Source: CATQHB01 sp965262595 (GTDB taxonomy: Bacteria > Chloroflexota > Dehalococcoidia > Lucifugimonadales > UBA3495). From it: 64,000 nucleotides of DNA. The stretch spans positions 2,914,001 through 2,978,000 of the forward strand of contig OZ253548.1 in assembly GCA_965262595.1 (NCBI GenBank), read 5' to 3'. Positions 33,624 to 42,231 of the stretch are shown here, in pieces. Made by a program: the position numbers and the translations under genes. The notes beneath the pieces were generated by a model. That model was not told the DNA's origin. It saw only the letters and a list, made by a program, of their open reading frames with translations, and did not search any database. The first letter of the stretch is position 1. Every line of letters begins with the position of its first letter.

Positions 33624-34760
33624 TTACAGGAACTTTACCTTCTCGAAGTTGCCGCCGATGATGGGTTGGGAGTCCATGTGCAGCCAGTCCTCCAGGATGG
33701 TGCTGTAAATGGTGCGGAAGTCCATGCTGTACTGGAGGTTGCCGCCCTCGGCATGTTGGCTGGGTTCCAGCGACGGATACTCGCCATAGATTCCGCCCTT
33801 GACGTGTTCGCCGACAGCGAAGGCAACACCGCCCGCGCCGTGATCGGTCCCCGAACCGTTGTCGCTGATGCGTCGGCCAAACTCGGTAAACATCAGCAGC
33901 GTGACGTTATCGCTGGCGTCATGGTCTCTCAAATCGGCCATGAAGGTTTCCACGTTGTTCGACACATCGGACCACAGTCCGGAGTGGAGCTGCGCCTGAT
34001 TGGCGTGGGTGTCGAAGCTGTTATACGGAGATGTGGTGTAGAGCACCCGGCTGCCGAAGTTGGCCAGGTGGGTCTGGGCGATGTTCTTCATGTACTGGCC
34101 GACAACGGTGGAGGAGTACTCCACGTTGGAAGTGTAGCTATCCGGCGCGGTGGACAGAATGTCGGCGCCCTTGAGGGCGTTGGTGCCGGTGCTGTGAATG
34201 TAGTCCAGCACTGCGCTGCGCCCGACGGCGGGGGAATACATCCGACCAAACACGTCGAGAGCCTGCTCGCGCTGGTTTTCGCCTTCAATGCCGGTCAGCA
34301 GACCGTAGGTCTCCAGATTGCCAACGGAAGCAACGGGAACGCCATCCATGGCCAAGGCCCGGGGAAGGCCGCGGCCAAAGTTGACGCCGGTCAGCACGTT
34401 CTCTGCGTTGGGGTCCATTTCCTTAAGGGCGCGGCCCAGCCAGCCTTCGGTGCCAATCTTGTCCGGCTCGCAGGTGTGCCAAATGTCCATGGAGCGGAAG
34501 TGGGAGTAGCTGGGATTTTCGTAACCTACGCCGAGGAAAATAGCCAGCTTACCCTCATCCCAAAACTTCTTCAGCGGCCCCATCGTCGGGTGAAAGCCCA
34601 GACTGTCGGTGATCGGAATCACCTGGTTGTCGGCAATACCCAGCTTGGGCCGGTAGTCCTTATACAACGGGTTGGTATAGGGAATCACCGTATTCAGACC
34701 GTCGTTGCCACCCGAAAGGGACAGCACCGCCAGGACTGGATCTTTTTGAGTAGAAACCAT
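33624..34760 (-). CDS. DUF1501 family protein
   Basis: The 378-residue protein is a DUF1501 member: VLAVLSLSGGNDGLNTVIPY at the start, LGFHPTMGPLKKFWDEGKLAIFLGVGYENPSYSHFRSMDIWHT, and a C-terminal TEFGRRISDNGSGTDHGAGG, resembling sulfatase/phosphatase folds. Many members have a Tat signal; this one has none, so it may be cytosolic. Family function is uncharacterised. TAGGAG lies before the ATG. It starts 22 bp after the DUF1800 gene, a pairing seen widely in bacteria. Confidence 0.9.
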   Translation of the reverse strand: MVSTQKDPVLAVLSLSGGNDGLNTVIPYTNPLYKDYRPKLGIADNQVIPITDSLGFHPTMGPLKKFWDEGKLAIFLGVGYENPSYSHFRSMDIWHTCEPDKIGTEGWLGRALKEMDPNAENVLTGVNFGRGLPRALAMDGVPVASVGNLETYGLLTGIEGENQREQALDVFGRMYSPAVGRSAVLDYIHSTGTNALKGADILSTAPDSYTSNVEYSSTVVGQYMKNIAQTHLANFGSRVLYTTSPYNSFDTHANQAQLHSGLWSDVSNNVETFMADLRDHDASDNVTLLMFTEFGRRISDNGSGTDHGAGGVAFAVGEHVKGGIYGEYPSLEPSQHAEGGNLQYSMDFRTIYSTILEDWLHMDSQPIIGGNFEKVKFL

Positions 34761-34782
34761 GTTCTCTTCTCCTATAGCTATA

Positions 34783-36207
34783 TTACTCGAACTGGAACTC
34801 TGCCGTGGCGGCGATCATCTGGAACATTTCGCCGGTGCGCCGGGCAAATTCGACCCGCTCCGACTCGCTGCTATGGCTGAGGTCGCCGTCTTTCATGGCG
34901 TGAGACTGCAACTCGCTCAGCGTGCCATCGGTTACGTCCAGGGGACCAGTCAGGTCCAGGCAGCCATCAACGAACTGCTCCGGCGTCAGTTTTTCGCCCC
35001 GGGCCATCAATCGGCTAATCAGCGACTGCACACCCGGAAGCTCGGTGTTGCCCAGTAGGTCGGAGGCGAAGTTAATCCGCTCCACCAGCGTGCCGCTGTC
35101 GATCCACTCGCGGCCCGTATGCCAACCTTCCACCGTGGGAGGGTTCATCAAGTCCATTCCCATATATTTGGGTTCCTGGGACATTTCAAACAGCCCGGGC
35201 TGAATCTCCCGGTGCTCGCCCACCATCCGCAGCGTACCGGCCACCATTTCCGCCGGGTTCTTGACCTTGGCGTAGCGGACGCCTTCCGCCTTGAAGAAGT
35301 CGGAATTGAACATCGCCCGCAGCATGGCGGTTACGTCGTAGCCGGACTCGAAGTAGGCTTGTTCCAATGTTTCGATGGCTTCCCGGTCTGCCGGCGGAGT
35401 CAACCGCCAAGCCGGAATTTGCACATCGTCGGCTACAAAGTAGTTGTAAAGGTGGCGGGCCAGGAAGCGAGCCGTGGCCGGCTGCTTGCAGATGATGTCA
35501 ATTATGTCATCACCATCGAAATGGCCCGTCTCGCCCAGGAAGGTCTTTTCGCTGTCATCGTGGTCGGCCGGGTCAAACCGGAACTGCCAGGGGCTGCGGC
35601 CGTAGGGGAAAGGCGGGTACGGCGGAGCGATGTTCCAGCCGGTAAAGGACCGCGCACAAGCCTTGACGTCGTCCTCGGAGTAGTTAAACTCCTCGTCCTT
35701 GCCTACGCCCAGAGAGAACAGCTCCAGCAGCTCTCGACCGTAGTTCTCATTCAGGGCCACCTTATGACTTTCGTTGTTATCCAGGTAGTAAACCATTGCC
35801 GGGCTGGTGGACAGCCGGTAAACCAGGTCCCGGAAGTTGCCCATACCGTGGTCGCGGAACATCTGGACCATCCGACCCATTTCCTGTCCGCTGTCAATCT
35901 TGCTGTGACCGGCGCAGAAAATCATGTGCCAGAACAAGGCCATCTTTTCCTGCAATTGGCGGGGATTGTTAATCATTCTAAAGATCCACGCCTGCACGTT
36001 GGTCTCAATGGCCGCCGCCTCGTGATAGGCCGGCTGGTAGCGCATAAGCAGGTCTTCTTCAACACCCGGGTTTCCCTGGGGGTTCAGCAGTTCTTCAACT
36101 ACGTTGTCATACCCTTGGGCGACTTTGGCTTCAATTTCGTCGCGGCTTGCCCCGAAGCCGGCGCGCCGCAACAAGTGAGCCATTAATGCGACATCTAGGT
36201 CAGCCAT
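34783..36207 (-). CDS. DUF1800 family protein
   Basis: The 474-residue protein matches DUF1800: ALMAHLLRRAGFGASRDEIEAKVAQGYDNVVEELL, then RQLQEKMALFWHMIFCAGHSK, YLDNNESHKVALNENYGRELLELFSLGVG, and a C-terminal AGTLRMVGE. Start 36207 follows GGGAGG; the frame from 36246 lacks a better site. No signal peptide is seen. It is upstream of and cotranscribed with the DUF1501 gene. Known data link this pair to secretion or polysaccharide loci, but no biochemical role is established. Confidence 0.9.
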   Translation of the reverse strand: MADLDVALMAHLLRRAGFGASRDEIEAKVAQGYDNVVEELLNPQGNPGVEEDLLMRYQPAYHEAAAIETNVQAWIFRMINNPRQLQEKMALFWHMIFCAGHSKIDSGQEMGRMVQMFRDHGMGNFRDLVYRLSTSPAMVYYLDNNESHKVALNENYGRELLELFSLGVGKDEEFNYSEDDVKACARSFTGWNIAPPYPPFPYGRSPWQFRFDPADHDDSEKTFLGETGHFDGDDIIDIICKQPATARFLARHLYNYFVADDVQIPAWRLTPPADREAIETLEQAYFESGYDVTAMLRAMFNSDFFKAEGVRYAKVKNPAEMVAGTLRMVGEHREIQPGLFEMSQEPKYMGMDLMNPPTVEGWHTGREWIDSGTLVERINFASDLLGNTELPGVQSLISRLMARGEKLTPEQFVDGCLDLTGPLDVTDGTLSELQSHAMKDGDLSHSSESERVEFARRTGEMFQMIAATAEFQFE

Positions 36208-37040
36208 ACAATCCTCCCTTCTTTTGTTTTTGTGGTGATAATTCAACCGCCAATGCGGTTAAGTTCGCTGCTTGCCAAACTCCGGCCCTATCTGGAAAGG
36301 CCCCAAAAGGGCAGTTGTTTGGTATCAATTATAAGGTAGGAATTAAGATAATACAAAGCCCTTCCGCTGTCAATAATCCCCGGACGGTTTCGACCGTCTT
36401 TCGAAAGTCCTGGTTCAGGTATATTCCCCCTTATCCAGAGCTAGTCAAAGGGCCGATACCTTTCCCCGCTCGCCCGGAGCTTGCACCTGGCTGGCGCCGT
36501 TCACTGCGATGGTGATGTACCTTTCCCCGCTCACCCGGAGCTGGTCCAACGGCCGACTTACCAGGAGCGAGCTTCCTTTGTAAATCGAGAGGCCCGGGGA
36601 CGGTTACACCTACGATTTCGGATAATGTCGGCTGCCCTTTACCGGCCCGGTTCCCCTACCTGGTATATACGGCCCCGTATATACGGCAATGATTAGACCG
36701 CGACCCGGCCGGTTTGCTATCCCCAGCCCTCTTTGCTACACTAACCGGCAATTCGTTGCCGCCAATTTGACCACCTGCCAAGGCGCCATATTAGTGGGCC
36801 GTCACGGATACCGGGCGAAGCGTATGACGGTGCAGTCACCCGGATTTCAGGGCAGGTATCGTATGTCCCTTATTATACTGGATACCAAAGGCGTTGACGA
36901 TATACTGCCGCCGCAATTTTCGGTGAGACGCCGCCGCGGATGGTTCTTTGGGCCCATAGCTGGTGGATTCCAAGCTATTGTTTCCCAGCGCTTTTACCAG
37001 GCTCTTGAAATCGTTCTATTGATTTAAGGAGGCCGTCCCA
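36208..37040. other. 833-bp gene-free region with repeats and a palindrome
   Basis: Several open frames exist but none has family-like content. Two 26-bp direct repeats (36459-36484 and 36517-36542, around TACCTTTCCCCGCTC) are present. At 36663-36684 a perfect inverted repeat has 10-bp arms (GTATATACGG and CCGTATATAC) two bases apart, a possible operator or terminator. Confidence 0.6.
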
Positions 37041-37844
37041 ATGACCGCCCTTTCCATTGACTGGACCGAAGAGACTGTCCGTGCCGCCGGAACCGATATC
37101 CAATTGATAAAGGGCGGTTCCGGGGAGCCTTTACTCATTCTCCATGATGAGATTGCTCATTCCGGACCGCTGCGGTTCCTTCAGGCGCTGGCCCAGAACC
37201 ACACGGTCTATATACCTTCGCATCCCGGCTTTGGCAAATCGGGCCGGTTGGACTGGGTAATGAATATGCGGGACTTGGCCGGCTGGTATCTGATGGCCTT
37301 GGACGAAATCGGCTTGGGACCGGTCAACGCGATTGGTTTGTCCCTGGGTGGTTGGCTGGCAGCCGAAATGGCAACAATGTGCCCGCAGCAATTCAAGAAG
37401 CTGGCCCTGGTTGCTCCAATGGGTGTCAAGCCGCCGCAGGGCGATATTTACGATATGTTCCTGGTGGTGGTCAAGGAATTCATTACCGCCAGCTTCCTGA
37501 ACCCGGACCGCACTCCCGAATTTCAGGAATTGTGCCCTGAATCGCCGGAGCCGGAACAAGCTCAGGCGTGGGAAGTAGCCCGGGAGGAGGCCTGCCGCCT
37601 GGGGTGGAAACCCTATATGTACTATCCGGCCCTGCCCCGGTTGCTCGGGCGGCTCAATAAACTGCCTACCCTGGTTGTTTGGGGCCGGGACGACGGCATT
37701 GTTCCGGTTAGCGCCGCCCAGGTTTACCACGAATCCATCCCCGGTTCGCGACTGGAAATCCTGGATGATTGCGGCCACCAAGTCTATATCGAAAAGTCCG
37801 ACGAGTTCGTTGCCCTGGCCCAGGAGTTCTTTTCCCAAGGGTAA
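37041..37844 (+). CDS. alpha/beta hydrolase
   Basis: The 267-residue hydrolase has nucleophile Ser in GLSLGGWLAAEMA, an early LLILHDEIAHSGPLRF in place of the usual HGxPG oxyanion motif, DDGIVPVSAA with the catalytic Asp, and CGHQVYIEKSDEF with the His. Related proteins include meta-cleavage-product hydrolases and thioesterases. AGGAGG lies before the ATG. It is 213 bp upstream of an LLM gene on the same strand, a pairing that also occurs at 28691/27162. Substrate unknown. Confidence 0.9.
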   Translation: MTALSIDWTEETVRAAGTDIQLIKGGSGEPLLILHDEIAHSGPLRFLQALAQNHTVYIPSHPGFGKSGRLDWVMNMRDLAGWYLMALDEIGLGPVNAIGLSLGGWLAAEMATMCPQQFKKLALVAPMGVKPPQGDIYDMFLVVVKEFITASFLNPDRTPEFQELCPESPEPEQAQAWEVAREEACRLGWKPYMYYPALPRLLGRLNKLPTLVVWGRDDGIVPVSAAQVYHESIPGSRLEILDDCGHQVYIEKSDEFVALAQEFFSQG

Positions 37845-38056
37845 CCCAAATCTCGGAGCGCTTATATCGGTTAACCGCTAATTCGCCGGCGGCAATTGCG
37901 GCAACCTCGATGGTCTTGACTCTCTAGTCAGGACTGACGAAATTCAGGAATAGCACTATTTGCGAGCGCGCTCGTCGCCCGTGGCCGGTGGCCGGTGGCC
38001 GGTCGAAGCCCGGTTTGGAATACGCAGATAAAGGGAGCACAAGGAGGGAGAAAGCA

Positions 38057-39301
38057 ATGTTTGTTGGATACTTTACCGAGCGGCCTTATCAGGACCCCCG
38101 GTCCGGCTTCTTCGGCGCTACCGGCAAGCCCATTATGGACTTGACCGTCAGCAACGGAATCTACGATCCCAAGCTGGGCGCCGACCTTTATAACCGCTAC
38201 CTTGACGAGAAAATGTACGCCGAGGAGATGGGGTTCGATGGCCTGATGCTTAATGAGCACCACGGCACTCCCTTCTGTATGGGTGGAGCCATGAATGTGG
38301 AGGCTTCCATCCTGGCCCGCATGACCACCAAGGCTAAGATTGTCCTGCTGGGCAACATCCTGCCCATCTGGGATGACCCCCTCTGGCTGGTGGAGCAGCT
38401 TTCCATGATTGACATGATTTCCCGGGGCCGTCTGGTATCCGGCTGGGTGCGCGGCACGGGACGGGAAAGCGTGGCGCATAACTCGCCGCCGCCCTATAAC
38501 TGGGAGCGGTTCCAGGAAGCCCATGAGTTCATCGTCAAGGCATGGACTACGCCCGGCCCCTTCCGCTGGGAAGGCAAACATTTCCAGTACCGCCACGTCA
38601 ACCCCTGGGTGCGCCCCTACCAGGACCCGCATCCTCCCATCTGGCTGCCGGGGGTGGTCAGCCGGGACTCCCTGATGTGGGCCGCCGAGAAGCGGATACC
38701 TTACATCATGCTTGCCACTGAGATGGAACCCACCAAGCAGGCTTTCCAGCTTTACCACGACACCGCCGCCGAGCACGGTTACGAGTCCGGCTCCCAGAAC
38801 ATCGGCTACCTTTGGAAAGTCCACGTTGACGAGACGGAAGAACTGGCGGAGCAGACCGCCCGCAAGTACGTGCAAGGCCCCAGTAACCCCTTCCTCGCCG
38901 GCAACGAGGGGACGGTCAACCCGGCGTTGGTGAACTTGCCGGGCCTCACCTCCCGCACTCGGGTCTTGCCTACCCAGGCGGTAGCAACCGGCGCCCGGGG
39001 TGGCGGCGGCGGCGCGGCCGGCGTGTTGGGTCGGCCCTATGAGCAGCAAATTGCGGACTACACGATTATCACGGGAACGCCCAAGACCGTGTTGCCCAAG
39101 ATTCGCCACGTGCTGGAGTACATACGCCCCGGCAGCATCTTCTTCTGGGACGGCGACGGAGCAATGTCCCACGACGACGCCATGCGCAGCCTCCGGCTGA
39201 TGGGCGAGGAAGTAATTCCCGCAGTCAAGGAGTTTGCCAAGGAACTGGAACTGCCCGGCCCCTTCGAGGTTGACCCGGCCACCGGCAAGTCCCTGGTCTA
39301 G
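38057..39301 (+). CDS. LLM class flavin-dependent monooxygenase
   Basis: The 414-residue LLM protein starts MFVGYFTERPYQDPRSGFFG after an AGGAGGGAG; the longer frame from 37988 lies in a 7-bp repeat and is not used. LMLNEHHGTPFCMGGAMNVEASILARMT is the active-site block. RIPYIMLATEMEPTKQAFQLY and a Gly-rich loop (GARGGGGGAAGVLG) follow; the loop is an insertion. It is closest here to 27162-28448. It probably hydroxylates or cleaves an organic substrate with FMNH2; partner reductase not seen. Confidence 0.9.
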   Translation: MFVGYFTERPYQDPRSGFFGATGKPIMDLTVSNGIYDPKLGADLYNRYLDEKMYAEEMGFDGLMLNEHHGTPFCMGGAMNVEASILARMTTKAKIVLLGNILPIWDDPLWLVEQLSMIDMISRGRLVSGWVRGTGRESVAHNSPPPYNWERFQEAHEFIVKAWTTPGPFRWEGKHFQYRHVNPWVRPYQDPHPPIWLPGVVSRDSLMWAAEKRIPYIMLATEMEPTKQAFQLYHDTAAEHGYESGSQNIGYLWKVHVDETEELAEQTARKYVQGPSNPFLAGNEGTVNPALVNLPGLTSRTRVLPTQAVATGARGGGGGAAGVLGRPYEQQIADYTIITGTPKTVLPKIRHVLEYIRPGSIFFWDGDGAMSHDDAMRSLRLMGEEVIPAVKEFAKELELPGPFEVDPATGKSLV

Positions 39302-39594
39302 GACTCGGGGTCGAGCAACGGCGCTAACCCGGCAACATCCGGTTAAAGTACGCCGGTGATTAATTTGGCAGTTCGATAGTCTGGAGGTAGATAGTCCGGA
39401 GCTGGGTAGTCCGGCTTGGCCGTTTTCGGCAATTCGGGCGGGGCCTTCCCTGGTGATTCCGTGGGGGGCCTTCCGTCACCGCTTGGAGCTTGGGCCGGAG
39501 CAGGTTCTCTTACGTGGCTACCTGCTCCGGCTTCCATTGCAATCACTTTCTACCCCTATTTTCCAGCTTCCGTCGCCCCTGCCGGAATATTAAT

Positions 39595-39746
39595 GGACCA
39601 CTGAATAAATCCGTGGCTTGGGGGTTTATCCCTACCCGTCGTTCCTGCGAAGGCAGGAACCTCCGGCCACAAAGTTTTAGGTTCCTGCTATCACCGGAAC
39701 GACGGGGTGAAGGCGCTGGCGTTTTATGACTTATTCAGAGTATTCC
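39595..39746 (+). repeat. MITE-like element, copy 4 (full length)
   Basis: The 152-bp copy has left end GGACCACTGAATAAATCC, diverged from copy 1, and right end GACTTATTCAGAGTATTCC. CTAA follows the right end, matching a YTAR target. The internal arms are present with one mutated arm. Confidence 0.85.
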
Positions 39747-39776
39747 TAAAGCCAACTGCGGGGAGGGTTTGCCCGA

Positions 39777-41633
39777 ATGGACAGGGAATTGAACGCTGCC
39801 TCTGCCGTTGATGTTGTAGTCATCGGCGGCGGACCCGGAGGCAGCGCTGCCGCTACCATGCTGGCCCGCAAGGGTTGGCAAGTCCTGCTCCTGGAGCGCG
39901 AACACTTTCCTCGCGACCACGTTGGAGAATCCCTGCTCCCGGCCAGTATCCCGGTCCTGGAAGAACTGGGCGTACTGCCGGAAGTGGAAGCCCAGGGGTT
40001 CCTGCGCAAGGGGGGCGCTACCATGGTCTGGGGCAAGGACAAAACCCCCTGGAGTTGGTTCTTTGCCGAAACCAACCGCCGCTATCCCCACTCCTACCAG
40101 GTCTGGCGGCCTCTGTTCGATCAACTGCTCCTGGACAATGCCGCGAGGAATGGCGTGGACGTGCGTCAGGGCTGTCAGGTAACCGGAGTTCAATTTGAGG
40201 GATTAGAGGTAGAGGTCAAGAGTACCGAGAATAGGCACGAGCCGGGCGGTAATGACGACTCGCCCGACAAGCGCCGGAGCGGTTCGTCCGGTCGTCGCGG
40301 GGGACCGGAAAGCACGGTCTCCGAAGTTCGCTACTTCACCGATGCGGGTGACGAGAGGACCGTCCGCGCCGATTTCGTGGTGGATGCCAGCGGGCAGGGA
40401 GCTTTGCTGGGTCGCCAACTGGGCCTGCGCCGCTGGGATGAGTCCTTCCGCAACTTGGCGGTGTACGCCTATTATGACGGAGCCAAGCGGCTGGATCCGC
40501 CCGCGGACACCAACATTTTTATTGAGTCCTACCCCAACGGTTGGCTTTGGACTATTCCGCTGCATACCGGCTGGGCCAGCGTGGGCGCCGTAGTGGACCA
40601 AAAGGCGGGGGAGTCGCTATTACGTGAAATGGGTCCGGCCCGCTTCCTGGCGGACCAACTGGCTCAAGCTCCCCATACCGCCAAATTATTGGAAACGGCA
40701 CAGCAGGTTTCCGGCCCCTTTTTGGTCAAGGACTGGTCTTATGCCTGTGACGAAATTGCCGGCGACGGCTACGTGCTGCTGGGAGATGCCGCCTGCTTCA
40801 TTGACCCCCTGTTTTCCTCCGGCGTTCACCTGGCATTGATGTCCGGAGTGCTGGCGGCGGCCTATGTAACCACCGCCTTGCGCGACCCGGCGATGGCCGC
40901 GGCGGCGGCGGCGGTTTATCAGGAGCTTTACTACAAGGAATATCACCACTTTCGGGAGATGGTGCGTCTTTTCTACTCCAGCAATCGCACCGTGGACTCC
41001 TATTTCTGGGAAGCTCGCCGCATTCTGGACAGTGACGGCAGTGACGGCAGTGATGGCAGTGATGGCGACGGTGAATCCGGAGATACCGGGGCCGGTCTTT
41101 CACCCCGTCGCTCTTTCATTCAGGCGGTAGCCGGGCAGCCGGCCCGAGGGTACGAACGGATGGTGCTGGAAAGGGGGCGGGCGCCGACCCAATTCGCCGA
41201 CAGCGTACGGGCCGTAGAAGCGGAACGGGAGTCCCGGCTAGCCCGGATGGAAGAATATCTGCCCCAAACGGTCGGAGGGGCCATCTCGATCAACCTGTCT
41301 ATTTATGGCGCGGTCCCGAAACTTCGCGCCGGGGCGCGCGTTGAACGGAAGCCGATAATCGGCGATGGCGAGTTTAACTGGGGCTACGCATTGATTACCG
41401 AAGGACACCCGGAGGGACTGCCCTGCAGCGCTCTGGTGGCTCGCCTGCTATCCCTGATGGACGGCCGGACTCCGGTGGCAGACCTCATAACCCAAATAGC
41501 CGGTGCGGCGGACGAGGCTCCGGAAGAGCAGAGGGGTCAAATAGCGCAATTGGCCGGCAGTATCCTGGCTACTTTAAAGATTCTCTACGTGGACGGCACC
41601 ATAGCAACCCTGGACGAACCGGCGGCCGGGTAG
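39777..41633 (+). CDS. flavin-dependent halogenase-like oxidoreductase
   Basis: The 618-residue FAD protein resembles phenolic/CmlS-type halogenases. The FAD motif GGGPGGSAAATML is at 17-29, then REHFPRDHVGESLLPAS, K78 in FLRKGGATMVWG where halogenases place the active Lys, and the fingerprint W-x-W-x-I-P at 256-261 (WLWTIP). FAD site GDAACFIDPLFSSGVH follows. Two low-complexity inserts are present (~150-182 and an SDG tandem tract ~418-430). No reductase or scaffold biosynthesis genes are adjacent. Many W-x-W-x-I-P proteins are unproven halogenases; alternatively an oxidase. Confidence 0.8.
   Translation: MDRELNAASAVDVVVIGGGPGGSAAATMLARKGWQVLLLEREHFPRDHVGESLLPASIPVLEELGVLPEVEAQGFLRKGGATMVWGKDKTPWSWFFAETNRRYPHSYQVWRPLFDQLLLDNAARNGVDVRQGCQVTGVQFEGLEVEVKSTENRHEPGGNDDSPDKRRSGSSGRRGGPESTVSEVRYFTDAGDERTVRADFVVDASGQGALLGRQLGLRRWDESFRNLAVYAYYDGAKRLDPPADTNIFIESYPNGWLWTIPLHTGWASVGAVVDQKAGESLLREMGPARFLADQLAQAPHTAKLLETAQQVSGPFLVKDWSYACDEIAGDGYVLLGDAACFIDPLFSSGVHLALMSGVLAAAYVTTALRDPAMAAAAAAVYQELYYKEYHHFREMVRLFYSSNRTVDSYFWEARRILDSDGSDGSDGSDGDGESGDTGAGLSPRRSFIQAVAGQPARGYERMVLERGRAPTQFADSVRAVEAERESRLARMEEYLPQTVGGAISINLSIYGAVPKLRAGARVERKPIIGDGEFNWGYALITEGHPEGLPCSALVARLLSLMDGRTPVADLITQIAGAADEAPEEQRGQIAQLAGSILATLKILYVDGTIATLDEPAAG
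41031..41066. repeat. 9-bp tandem repeat inside the halogenase-like gene, 4 copies
   Basis: AGTGACGGC / AGTGATGGC, in frame, encoding SDG units. Confidence 0.85.
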
Positions 41634-41804
41634 GCGAAACTGCGGTCAATATCACTGTGTTCTGGACTGAACGTACTCTGAACTGAACGCCTGCCGAGTA
41701 ATTGCCTTTGGAACTCTATGCTTCGGATTGGCCCCTTTGAATCCGACCCCGCTGCCGTCTTTTCGGCGAAGGCCGGAACCCGGAAAGTCCCCGGCAGGGG
41801 CAAG

Positions 41805-41825
41805 CTCTCCTTCGGCAAGACTACC
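41805..41825 (+). repeat. repeat family B fragment, flank of MITE copy 5
   Basis: These 21 bp match the reverse complement of 21064-21084, and both stand 2-3 bp from a MITE end. The upstream ~70 bp shows weak similarity in both loci too. Confidence 0.7.
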
Positions 41826-41828
41826 TAA

Positions 41829-41981
41829 GGATACTCTGCATAAGTCATCAAACGCCAGCGCCTTCACCCCGTCGTTCCTGCGAAGGTAAGAACCTCGGTC
41901 CACAACGTTTTAGGTTCCTGCCTTCGCCGGAACGACGGGTAGGGATAACCACCCAGGTCACGGACTTATTCAGAGGTTTCC
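41829..41981 (-). repeat. MITE-like element, copy 5 (full length, inverted)
   Basis: The 153-bp copy runs opposite to copies 1 and 4, with ends GGATACTCTGCATAAGTC and the complement of GGAAACCTCTGAATAAGTC. CTAA occurs on both sides, consistent with a 4-bp target duplication if one end base is shared. Confidence 0.85.
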
Positions 41982-42231
41982 TAAATTGCTTCCTGGGCCG
42001 GGATGACGATTTCCGAGGAAGTTGAAAGCCCAAAAGGGAGCGCCTGGTGTTATCCGGGTTTCCGTTTGCCCCAACCTGGTCTTATGGTTATAATGCCCGG
42101 AATAGGCGGTTCTTGCCCGCCTCTTTCCGATCCGGATCCGGTTCTTGTCCCCGTATAAATAGCACCAACTACTACACATATTGCTGGATATTGAACCGAT
42201 TTGAACAACACTGACTTATGAGGTGGGCGAA

